DNA of 64,000 nucleotides from Spirochaetota bacterium (GTDB lineage: Bacteria > Spirochaetota > Spirochaetia > Treponematales > Treponemataceae). The position numbers and the translations under genes are program-made. Positions 56,215-63,869 of the stretch are shown here, in pieces. Position 1 is the stretch's first letter; each line of letters begins with the position of its first letter. The stretch spans positions 62,001-126,000 of the forward strand of contig JAEWMY010000054.1 in assembly GCA_023393015.1 (NCBI GenBank). The letters are read 5' to 3'. The notes below the pieces were generated by a model. The model worked only from the letters and a program-made list of their open reading frames with translations, made no database searches and was not told where the DNA came from.

Positions 56215-57657
56215 ATGTCCGCGTTTACGTTTCCAGAAACGCTAAAAAACTGCCGTATTCATATGGTCGGGATTAAGGGAACCGGGATGGCCGCTCTGGC
56301 GGAAATTCTCGTCGCGCGCGGGGCCGCCCTCACGGGAAGCGACGTCCCCGAGGTGTTCTACACTGACGGCATACTGTCCTCCCTCGGCTTACGGCCCTTT
56401 ACGTCCTTCGCCGCGGAAAACGTCGGGAAACAAACGCAACTCGTGATTCATTCTTCTGCGTACGACCGCTCGGTGAATCCCGACTTGCGCGAGGCGGCGA
56501 GACGGAAAATACCGACCATCAAGTACACCGAGGCGCTCGGTGCCCTTTCCTCGCTGTCGAGATCCACTGGCATCGCGGGAGTCCACGGTAAAACGACGAC
56601 GACCGGTCTCGCAGGCACGATTCTCGACGCGCTTGAGTTGCCGTGTACGGTGCTCGCGGGATCGAGCGTCTCCGGTTTCGGGAACAAGTGCACGATCATT
56701 CGGGGCGACTCGTATTTCGTCGCCGAAACGTGCGAGTACCAACGGAATTTTCTCGACTTCAACCCGGTCAGAGTGCTTCTTACCAGCGTCGAGAGCGACC
56801 ATCAGGACTGCTTTCCGACGTACGAAAGCATACTCTCCGCCTTCATGCAGTACATCGACAAGCTCCCGCAGTTCGGCGAACTCATTTACTGCGCCGACGA
56901 TCCCGGCGCCCGGGAAGCCGCGAAAATGATTTTTTCCAGCAGGCCCGACATCGTGTTTACTGCGTACGGAGAGAAGGCCGACGGCGCGTTCAAGCTGAAG
57001 ATCGCCGGAGTGAAAAACGAACGACTCGTATTCTCGCTCAAGGGCTTTGGCGGCGAATTCAAGCTTCGCGTTCCCGGTCGGCACAACGCGTTGAACGCGG
57101 CGGGCGCAATCGCGCTCGCGGTGAGCATGCTTCGCGAGGAGAAAGGAGAGGTATCCATATCCGACATAGGGAGGATACGGGCGGCCGTCGAGACGTTCTC
57201 AGGATCCAAGAGACGTTGCGAGATCAAGGGAGAGGCCGGCGGCGTACTCGTCATTGACGATTACGGGCATCACCCAACGGCGATCAAGACCACGCTCGCG
57301 GGTCTCAGGGAGTTTTATCCCGGTCGCAGGCTCGTCGTGGATTTCATGTCCCATACCTATTCCCGTACCGCGGCCCTGATCGAATCGTTCGCGGACTCGT
57401 TTTCCTCGGCCGACGAGGTTATCCTGCACAAGATTTACGCCTCCGCTAGGGAAACGCCCGACGGAAGCGTTTCCGGAGAATCGCTGTTCGAAAAGACGAA
57501 ACGACGACACCGTAACGTCAAGTATTTCGAGGAAGTGCTCGACGCGCGAGACTACCTCTCAAAATCGCTAAAAAAGGGCGATCTTTTCGTTACGATGGGC
57601 GCGGGGGACAACTGGCGTCTGGGAGAAGCGGTGCTGGATGATCGGAGGAAACGGTGA
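56215..57657 (+). CDS. murC: UDP-N-acetylmuramate–alanine ligase
   Basis: A 480-residue Mur ligase. An N-terminal UMP-binding GIKGTGMAALAEIL is followed by P-loop GVHGKTTTT (near residue 125), SVESDHQDCF with the metal-binding His, HNALNAAGA, and DDYGHHPTAIKTTL near residue 350. It starts muramyl-peptide assembly by joining L-Ala to UDP-MurNAc. Mpl, the recycling ligase, is a close relative and cannot be fully excluded. The open frame runs upstream, but ATG 56215 sits six bases after a -10 box and begins the conserved sequence. The stop overlaps yicC. Confidence 0.93.
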   Translation: MSAFTFPETLKNCRIHMVGIKGTGMAALAEILVARGAALTGSDVPEVFYTDGILSSLGLRPFTSFAAENVGKQTQLVIHSSAYDRSVNPDLREAARRKIPTIKYTEALGALSSLSRSTGIAGVHGKTTTTGLAGTILDALELPCTVLAGSSVSGFGNKCTIIRGDSYFVAETCEYQRNFLDFNPVRVLLTSVESDHQDCFPTYESILSAFMQYIDKLPQFGELIYCADDPGAREAAKMIFSSRPDIVFTAYGEKADGAFKLKIAGVKNERLVFSLKGFGGEFKLRVPGRHNALNAAGAIALAVSMLREEKGEVSISDIGRIRAAVETFSGSKRRCEIKGEAGGVLVIDDYGHHPTAIKTTLAGLREFYPGRRLVVDFMSHTYSRTAALIESFADSFSSADEVILHKIYASARETPDGSVSGESLFEKTKRRHRNVKYFEEVLDARDYLSKSLKKGDLFVTMGAGDNWRLGEAVLDDRRKR

Positions 57658-58520
57658 AGAGCATGACCGGCTTCGCGTTTCGCGAGCGTACCGAGGGCGA
57701 ATTGACCGTATCGGTAGAGCTTAAAAGCTATAACTCGCGTTTTCTGGACTTGTCCGTCAACGTACCTTCCTGGCTATCCCGTCTCGAGACGCGCCTGCGG
57801 GAATACGCTTCCTCGCGTATACTGCGGGGAAAGGCAGAACTTACGGTACGCGTCAAGGAACGGTCGTCAAACGTCCGCGTCACCGCCGACGTGCTGGCGG
57901 CGCGCGCGTACCTCGACGCGATCTCGTCGATCGCGGAGGAAACGGGACTCGCGGGAGAGGTCTCACTCTCCATGCTCGTAGCGCAGGAGGGCGTTCTCAA
58001 GTCAGAACGTCCTACCGATCCCGACTTTTTTTGGGACGCGATCGAGGTCGTCCTTTCAGACGCCTTCGCGGAATTCGAGGCGAGTCGCTCGAAGGAGGGA
58101 ACGGCCCTTGCCGAAGACCTCTTTTCCATGATCGATCGCGTCTGTCGGTCCGTCGACGCGATCGAGGCTCAGGCGGGATTGCTCGAATCGCGTTTCCGGG
58201 AGTCGGTGGTTAACCGCTTCCGCGAGGTTCTCGGCAACGCCGTGGACGAGCAACGCGTACTCCAGGAAGTGGCATCGCTCTTGGTAAAATACTCCATCAA
58301 CGAAGAGCTCGTCAGGCTTCGTTCGCACCTTTCGTCGCTCGGACAGGAATTGAGGGAAAGCCCCGCCCCGGGCCGAAAGGCGGATTTTATATGTCAGGAA
58401 ATCAATCGGGAGATAAATACGATAGGCTCGAAAAACCAGGGTATCGAGATCGGTCGGGCGGTAATCGACGCGAAAGACGCGCTTGAAAACATCCGCGAGC
58501 AACTCAGGAATATCGAATGA
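57654..58520 (+). CDS. yicC: YicC-family endoribonuclease/stress protein
   Basis: A 288-residue YicC with the invariant SMTGFAF start, a charged helical middle and the C-terminal ADFICQEINREINTIGSK motif. In E. coli YicC is linked to RNA turnover. GTG start preceded by CGGAGG and overlapping murC by four bases. Confidence 0.93.
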   Translation: MKSMTGFAFRERTEGELTVSVELKSYNSRFLDLSVNVPSWLSRLETRLREYASSRILRGKAELTVRVKERSSNVRVTADVLAARAYLDAISSIAEETGLAGEVSLSMLVAQEGVLKSERPTDPDFFWDAIEVVLSDAFAEFEASRSKEGTALAEDLFSMIDRVCRSVDAIEAQAGLLESRFRESVVNRFREVLGNAVDEQRVLQEVASLLVKYSINEELVRLRSHLSSLGQELRESPAPGRKADFICQEINREINTIGSKNQGIEIGRAVIDAKDALENIREQLRNIE

Positions 58521-58536
58521 CGCGGGGAGGGACACC

Positions 58537-59106
58537 GTGTCGCTGAACGGATACAAACCCGCGCGGAGCGAACCGTTGCGCGTCGCGATCTCGGGCAGGT
58601 CGGGATGCGGCAACACGACGGTATCGCGGATGTTGGCGGATACGCTCGGCATTACCTTCATCAATTTCACCTTTCGGAGCCTTTCGGCCGAACTCGGGTT
58701 ACCGCTCGAGGAAATACTGGAACGAGCCAAATCCGATTTCTCGTACGACAGGATGGTCGACACTCGGCAGGTTGAGCTGGCAATGCAGTCTTCCTGCGTG
58801 CTCGGTTCGCGCCTCGCGATTTGGATGCTTTCGGAGGCCGATTTGAAGGTATACCTTACCGCGTCGGAAGACGTACGCGCGCGGAGAATACTGACGCGAG
58901 AGGGCGGGACGCTCGAGGCCATTCGCTCGTTCACCGCCATGCGGGACGCGGAGGACACGAGAAGGTATCGCGAACTGTACGGAATCGACAATACGGATTT
59001 CTCGTTCTCCGACCTGACGATCGATACCGAGACCCTTTCGCCCGAAGGGATCGTTTCCGTGATTCTCGGCCGACTCGGGGAAAGGGGTCTCGTCGTCGGT
59101 GAGTAG
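58537..59106 (+). CDS. Cytidylate-kinase-like P-loop protein
   Basis: A 189-residue protein of the archaeal-type cytidylate kinase family. The P-loop reads SGRSGCGNTTVS, with Asn where Walker A usually has Lys; related proteins also replace this residue. LKVYLTASEDVRARRI and RDAEDTRRYRELYGID match the lid and product-binding region. GTG 58537 has GGGGAGG nine bases upstream and is preferred over an earlier ATG inside yicC. CMP phosphorylation is likely but the P-loop change should be tested. It overlaps the glycosylase gene by eight bases. Confidence 0.8.
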   Translation: MSLNGYKPARSEPLRVAISGRSGCGNTTVSRMLADTLGITFINFTFRSLSAELGLPLEEILERAKSDFSYDRMVDTRQVELAMQSSCVLGSRLAIWMLSEADLKVYLTASEDVRARRILTREGGTLEAIRSFTAMRDAEDTRRYRELYGIDNTDFSFSDLTIDTETLSPEGIVSVILGRLGERGLVVGE

Positions 59107-59920
59107 CGATTCCGAACTTGACGTCCGCGGCTTTCAGGAGACTATCCTGGGACATTTCCGTACGGTCGGACGGTCGTTTCCCTGGCGTGAGACGCGCGAT
59201 CCGTACGCGATTCTGGTGTCCGAGATGATGCTTCAGCAGACGCAGACCCAGCGAGTGGTTCCCAAGTACGTTTCCTGGTTACGCGATTTTCCCACCGCCG
59301 AAACGCTGGCAAACGCGCCCCTGTCGGCCGTACTCGAGCGTTGGGTCGGGTTGGGATACAACCGGAGGGCGAAATACCTGCATGAGGCCTGCAAGGCCGT
59401 CGTAGAAAAGGCTGCCGGCGTGTTCCCGAGCGCGCCTGAGGACCTCGAATCGTTGCCGGGCGTCGGCCCTTATACGGCACGCGCGGTTTCCACCTTCGCC
59501 TTCAACGAACCGAACGTCTTCATTGAGACCAATATCCGTTCAGTATTCCTCTTTTTTTTCTTCCACGGAGAATCCGGCGTTAAGGACTCGGATATACTGC
59601 CGAAAGTCGGGACGACCCTCTATCGCGACGATCCGCGCACCTGGTATTACGCGCTGATGGACTACGGCTCCGAGTTGAAGAAGAAAGTCGGAAATCCGAA
59701 CAGGCTCAGCGGGCACTACGCGAAGCAATCGAGATTCGAGGGCTCGCTCAGGCAGGCTAGGGGAGCGATCGTTCGGTCAATCGGAAACGCCGGACGAAGG
59801 ACGTTTTGCGAAATCGCCGCCGAGGAGGGCATTCCCTACGATAAAATCGCGGCCGCGGGAGCCGCGTTGGCGAAAGAGGGCATTATCCTCAGGGACGGAG
59901 AGTCATACCGGTTCCCTTGA
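59099..59920 (+). CDS. MutY-like HhH-GPD DNA glycosylase without iron–sulfur motif
   Basis: A 273-residue protein with MutY-type VSEMMLQQTQTQRVV (catalytic Glu near residue 42) and the helix-hairpin-helix LPGVGPYTARAV. The Asp that normally opens the DG/DT-N-x-x-R-V motif is replaced by Glu (FIETNIRSVF). The C-terminal four-Cys iron–sulfur loop is absent; only two Cys occur in the whole protein. It probably represents a separate HhH-GPD branch with an adenine or other base specificity that the sequence does not settle. GTG start; its stop lies inside the tRNA-Gly promoter. Confidence 0.85.
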   Translation: MSSDSELDVRGFQETILGHFRTVGRSFPWRETRDPYAILVSEMMLQQTQTQRVVPKYVSWLRDFPTAETLANAPLSAVLERWVGLGYNRRAKYLHEACKAVVEKAAGVFPSAPEDLESLPGVGPYTARAVSTFAFNEPNVFIETNIRSVFLFFFFHGESGVKDSDILPKVGTTLYRDDPRTWYYALMDYGSELKKKVGNPNRLSGHYAKQSRFEGSLRQARGAIVRSIGNAGRRTFCEIAAEEGIPYDKIAAAGAALAKEGIILRDGESYRFP

Positions 59921-59945
59921 CATACCCCCCTCTTTTTGCTATAAG
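59917..59945 (+). promoter_or_regulatory. Strong promoter of tRNA-Gly
   Basis: TTGACA (59917–59922), 17-base spacer, TATAAG (59940–59945). The -35 box overlaps the glycosylase stop codon. Confidence 0.8.
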
Positions 59946-59975
59946 TACATCGTTCGGTGACGCTGTCCCGATGGA

Positions 59976-60050
59976 GCGGATGTCGTATAACGGCTATTAC
60001 CCCAGCCTTCCAAGCTGGAGACGAGGGTTCGACTCCCTTCATCCGCTCCA
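59976..60050 (+). tRNA. tRNA-Gly (anticodon TCC), CCA encoded
   Basis: A 75-base tRNA very similar to E. coli glyT. The acceptor stem GCGGATG pairs with CATCCGC, anticodon stem CCAGC/GCTGG has loop CTTCCAA (anticodon TCC), and a T-arm with TTCGACT follows. Discriminator T and a genomic CCA are present. The acceptor stem is continued by a perfect 10-bp leader/trailer duplex (59966–59975 with 60047–60056). Confidence 0.96.
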
Positions 60051-60063
60051 TCGGGATACTTTT
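60047..60063 (+). terminator. Trailer arm and U-tract after tRNA-Gly
   Basis: TCCATCGGGA (60047–60056) is the perfect complement of the leader 59966–59975 and is followed by TAC and a run of five T residues. The long stem plus T-run may terminate transcription, although the loop is the whole tRNA. Confidence 0.45.
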
Positions 60064-60096
60064 TCAAACCCGCCTTGTCCAAATCAATCCCTTTCG

Positions 60097-60125
60097 TTGA
60101 CAACCATTTTGCCGAGTGCTATCAT
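60097..60125 (+). promoter_or_regulatory. Strong promoter of the hybrid kinase gene
   Basis: TTGACA (60097–60102), 17-base spacer, TATCAT (60120–60125). The predicted start near 60132 leaves a leader containing AAGGTGG before ATG 60162. Confidence 0.75.
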
Positions 60126-60161
60126 TTACATCGTCAAACCGTTACGCCAAGGTGGATGTGA

Positions 60162-61670
60162 ATGTCCGATTCCCTGTTGATTGAGACCTTTTTGGACGTC
60201 TATAACGGCTATTTTTGCGTTCTCGATTCAAAGGGCGCGATCCTGCGCATAAGCGAACCGTTCGCCCGTCTCATATCCGGAAAAAACAGGGATACGATCG
60301 TAGGCACGCGGGCCGTCGATTCCGTGACCGGTTGTCCAGAGTTGAAGACTTTCTTTTCGGACGTACTTTCTTATCTGGTTGATCCGGAAAAGCCGTCGCG
60401 AGTCGTTCAGCCGGTTCATCGCAACGGCGAAAAGCCCTTGTGGATCAAGATGGACATTCAGCGCGTTTCGTTCCCCGCTGTCGGCGAATGTCTCTGCGTT
60501 TCCGGCGCGGACGTGACGGATGAAGTCTCATCCTTCGCCGTCGCGCAAAGACAATCACGGCAAAGAAGCGATTTTCTCATGAAAATGGGACACGAATTGC
60601 GAACGCCGCTCAATGCCGTACTCGGTTACGCGAAACTGCTGTCGGATATCGAAGGGCTTCCGGTTATCGCCAAGAACTACGTCTCCACGATACTTAACCA
60701 CGAAACCAACCTCCTCAGGCTCCTGGGAGACGTTCTGGAATACTCGAAATACGAGGCGGGAGATTCGTCCGCCGTCCTGTCGGAAACGGATCTCAAGCGC
60801 CTGGTTCAGGACGTGACAAACTCGTATATCGACCAGTTCAACGACAAACTCGTTTCGCTTACGGTCGAGTACGTAACGGATATTCCCGACTCCGTATTCA
60901 CCGACTCCGGAAAGGTTACCCACGTTCTGACCAACCTTCTCGCCAACGCGCTGAAGTACACAAAGAAGGGAAACGTGACCGTTTCGGTATCATACGCGGA
61001 TCGCGTGGTTATTGACGTCGAGGATACCGGTATCGGGATTCCTCCGGCCGACCAAGGCGGGATATTCGAGGTATATCCGCAAGACGAGACGTCCTCCGAT
61101 ATCTCCGTCGGCGCGATCGGGCTTGCCGTATGCAGGATATTCGCGAGAATGCTCGGAGGAGACGTAGTGCTGGTTCGTTCCGAAAACGAGCGGGGTTCCC
61201 TGTTCCGTTTTACCTTCGAGGCGACTACCACTCAAACGCAAAAGAGAAGTCGACAGCAAATCACGGACTATACCGAAATTCAGGGGATATCCCGTCAATG
61301 CCGTGTCTTGTTGGTGGACGACGTCGATATTAACCTCGCCATGCTCGAAATTTTCCTGGCGCCGGCGGGTTTCGACGTTAGCATAGCCTCTAACGGAAAC
61401 GAAGCCGTAAGGATATTCAGGCAATTCAAGCCCGATATCGTATTCATGGACCTGATTATGCCCGAGAAAGACGGATTCGAGGCGACGCGCGAGATAAAGG
61501 AAATTGCCCCCGAAACACCCGTCATCGCCCTGACGGCAAGTATCGTCGACAGCGTCAAAGAACAGGCCCTTCTCGCGGGCGTAAACGACTTCATGTACAA
61601 GCCGTTTATCCCGGAACGGTTTTTCGAGATTATCGCGGAGCATACCGGTATTACCTACCGGCTAAGCTGA
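60162..61670 (+). CDS. Cytoplasmic hybrid sensor histidine kinase
   Basis: A 502-residue soluble protein. An N-terminal PAS-like domain (about 5–125) is followed by HisKA (phospho-acceptor His in GHELRTPLNAV, near 146), HATPase_c with N-box TNLLANALKYTKKG and G1 box DTGIGIPPAD, and a C-terminal receiver (about 385–500). The receiver has the DD pair in LLVDDVD, phospho-Asp in FMDLIMPEKDGFE and a Lys in KPFIPER. No membrane segment, so it senses an internal signal. The partner phosphotransfer protein is not in the window. Confidence 0.94.
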   Translation: MSDSLLIETFLDVYNGYFCVLDSKGAILRISEPFARLISGKNRDTIVGTRAVDSVTGCPELKTFFSDVLSYLVDPEKPSRVVQPVHRNGEKPLWIKMDIQRVSFPAVGECLCVSGADVTDEVSSFAVAQRQSRQRSDFLMKMGHELRTPLNAVLGYAKLLSDIEGLPVIAKNYVSTILNHETNLLRLLGDVLEYSKYEAGDSSAVLSETDLKRLVQDVTNSYIDQFNDKLVSLTVEYVTDIPDSVFTDSGKVTHVLTNLLANALKYTKKGNVTVSVSYADRVVIDVEDTGIGIPPADQGGIFEVYPQDETSSDISVGAIGLAVCRIFARMLGGDVVLVRSENERGSLFRFTFEATTTQTQKRSRQQITDYTEIQGISRQCRVLLVDDVDINLAMLEIFLAPAGFDVSIASNGNEAVRIFRQFKPDIVFMDLIMPEKDGFEATREIKEIAPETPVIALTASIVDSVKEQALLAGVNDFMYKPFIPERFFEIIAEHTGITYRLS

Positions 61671-61675
61671 GTCCG

Positions 61676-63163
61676 TCAGTACTGAAGGCCGAGCCCGATA
61701 AATAGCTCGCGAACCGAGTTCCCGTCGCGTTCCGCGTTTCCAGAAAGCTTTCCGTTTTCGATCAGCTCGACAAGGTCGAAACCGACGCTCGCGCGGACGT
61801 AGATGCTTCTCATTTTCAACGGGTAGACGATTACCTCAAGTCCGGTCGAATACCATCCGTCTTTGAACGAGTAGGTGGTTCCGTTCGCCAGATCATGCGT
61901 AAGGGCCATGTCGAAGAACGGCGAGAATTGCATCTCGAAGCTTATGAATTTCGTCCAGTCAATGCCCGATATCTCCTGAAAATTGGCCCTGATCACCCGG
62001 ACCGGGATGTCGAGATTGAAAAAAATCGCCGTGTCGGTGTTGACTCGCTTGTCGAGAATGCCCCGAAGGCGGTTACCGACATCCTCCGATACATAGTCGG
62101 AGAAATTATAGAACGCGTGCGCTTGCGAGGCCACTCCGATCCGGTCGAAGAAACTGTAATATCCCTGAACGGTTCCCGATATGCTTGCGTATGATTCGGA
62201 ATCGAGCGTGAAGTCGTGGGTATACTTGTTCGTAATGCGAACGCTGGCGCCATGGCGGAAGTTCTGTACCCAATCCACGCGGCCGACCGAAATCGAATGG
62301 CTTACTACCAGGTCGGGTCCTTTAAGATCATTCGCGGTTATCCCCTCGGGCGACCAATTCGCCGAGATGGAAACTTCGGGAGTCCAGTAAACCTCCCCGA
62401 AATACCGGTGCTTGTACAGCTCTATCGGCAAATTGGCGTAAACCTTTTCGGTAAAGAAAAGCCGGTCGTCTTCATAGAGGATATTGTCGCTGTTTCGGGC
62501 GTTGATTGAAAGGCTTTGAACGATCCCGAAGTGCATGTCGGCGAAGGGAAGTGGATAGGTTACGTCGATACCGGTGGAAAGCTTGTATTCCGGGTCCTCA
62601 CCGACGGGTATCTTCAGTGTCGAGGTGATATCCCACACCATTTCGTACCCCATCGCCATGAAGGGAATGGAAAACGAAAAAGTTCCCTCGAAGACCTGAC
62701 GTTCGTTTTCATCGTATTCGTAACTGATGTCCGCGTCCAATTCCCGCATGGAGCCGAGGAAGTTGTAGTTCTTCAGTTTAAGTTTCATGAGGAAACCTGT
62801 ATTCGAGTCGAACGAAGGCTTGGGTAAGATTATAATGTTAACCGTATCGATAGTTTTCATCGTAACGGATACGGGAGTGATTCCGGAGGTGTCGGGGGTG
62901 CCATACGTCGCGGTCACCTTCGTTTCTTCGAAGATACGTATGTTGGCGAGCCGCACTCCGAGGTCGGCGATGTACGCGTCCATGAGCTCGATCGTCGGAA
63001 AGACGGTTTTCTTGTCAACGTCCACCGCGAGCTTCAGGGCGTATTCCCTCGTCGAACCGGTAATGTCGTACTTAACGTCGGTGATTTTATACCCGACCGC
63101 CTCATTCGCGGAAATGAAGGACACGCAAAGAAAAGCCGCTATCAACGCTATTTTGACTTTCAC
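61676..63163 (-). CDS. Outer-membrane beta-barrel protein with POTRA-like N-terminus
   Basis: A 495-residue protein with a signal peptide (cleavage near ISA-NE, residue 20). A POTRA-like segment follows (about 25–115: YKITDVKYDITGSTREYALKL, then a beta-alpha-alpha-beta pattern). The rest shows alternating hydrophobic beta strands rich in Tyr, Phe and Ser and ends in LFIGLGLQY, an aromatic C-terminus typical of barrels inserted by BamA. It may be a short Omp85-related protein or another porin-like barrel. GTG start with GGAG upstream; one base separates it from the preceding gene. Confidence 0.7.
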   Translation of the reverse strand: MKVKIALIAAFLCVSFISANEAVGYKITDVKYDITGSTREYALKLAVDVDKKTVFPTIELMDAYIADLGVRLANIRIFEETKVTATYGTPDTSGITPVSVTMKTIDTVNIIILPKPSFDSNTGFLMKLKLKNYNFLGSMRELDADISYEYDENERQVFEGTFSFSIPFMAMGYEMVWDITSTLKIPVGEDPEYKLSTGIDVTYPLPFADMHFGIVQSLSINARNSDNILYEDDRLFFTEKVYANLPIELYKHRYFGEVYWTPEVSISANWSPEGITANDLKGPDLVVSHSISVGRVDWVQNFRHGASVRITNKYTHDFTLDSESYASISGTVQGYYSFFDRIGVASQAHAFYNFSDYVSEDVGNRLRGILDKRVNTDTAIFFNLDIPVRVIRANFQEISGIDWTKFISFEMQFSPFFDMALTHDLANGTTYSFKDGWYSTGLEVIVYPLKMRSIYVRASVGFDLVELIENGKLSGNAERDGNSVRELFIGLGLQY

Positions 63164-63164
63164 G

Positions 63165-63863
63165 TTATTGTACTCCGTCAGAGGAAACTGTTTTGTTCCT
63201 GATTATGCTTAGATTCCATCGTTTCGGCCTTGAAAGCGCTTTTACGTAAATTGCGCCCTTCCCCGGAGAGAAGAGTTCAAGTTTTTGCAAGGGCGTCTTA
63301 ATAAAAAGCTTCGTCACCATGACCCCGTATGCCTCATCGAATAGAAGAGGCGATATTTTTTTAAACCCAAAGCGAGTTTGATAATGTGCAGTTCCGATTT
63401 CGATAAACGCCTCTCTCGGTTTCATCATGTAGATATCCAGATCGGCCTGACCTTCCGAAAGACGGGAGCCGATTTCTAGATAGCTCAAGGATTGTATGGA
63501 AAGTATGGATAACACACGCTCACTGCCCAGGATATAATCCTTTTCTGCCAATCTGAGAAAATCCCCGTATATCCTAACCCTGATGTTTTTCGGCGTAATA
63601 AACCTGAATACGCAATCGATCAACTCGAAGACGTTTATATGCTCTGCCGCGGCGAGCTCGATAAGGCCGATGGTTTCGGCTTCTGTGCATTCGTGAAGCG
63701 TTCCCGCGGCCAAGGCGAGCCCTGAGAGGTATCGGGCCACGCCCGGCTCCGCGTGATCCGCCCCGAGGCGCTCTTCAACCGACGCGGAAAGGGGAGTGGG
63801 TATACTTGCGGCAAGAAGCCCGAATACAAGCAAAAATCTTCCAGTAATGTTTCTCGCCATCAT
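63165..63863 (-). CDS. Exported protein of unknown function
   Basis: A 232-residue protein with a signal peptide (residues 1–27, ending near LSA-SV). A helical N-terminal part (about 28–90) leads into a region of mixed strands (about 95–230). I recognise no family. It lies between the sugar-transferase end and the barrel gene on the same strand, so a shared envelope-polysaccharide role is possible. Two adjacent ATG codons (63863, 63860) follow AAGGA. Confidence 0.65.
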   Translation of the reverse strand: MMARNITGRFLLVFGLLAASIPTPLSASVEERLGADHAEPGVARYLSGLALAAGTLHECTEAETIGLIELAAAEHINVFELIDCVFRFITPKNIRVRIYGDFLRLAEKDYILGSERVLSILSIQSLSYLEIGSRLSEGQADLDIYMMKPREAFIEIGTAHYQTRFGFKKISPLLFDEAYGVMVTKLFIKTPLQKLELFSPGKGAIYVKALSRPKRWNLSIIRNKTVSSDGVQ

Positions 63864-63869
63864 GAGTCC

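Noticed and set aside
59540..59560. T8 run in the glycosylase gene as a phase-variation tract or frameshift
   Set aside because: The frame continues normally and encodes plausible FFFF residues; no evidence of length variation in a single sequence.
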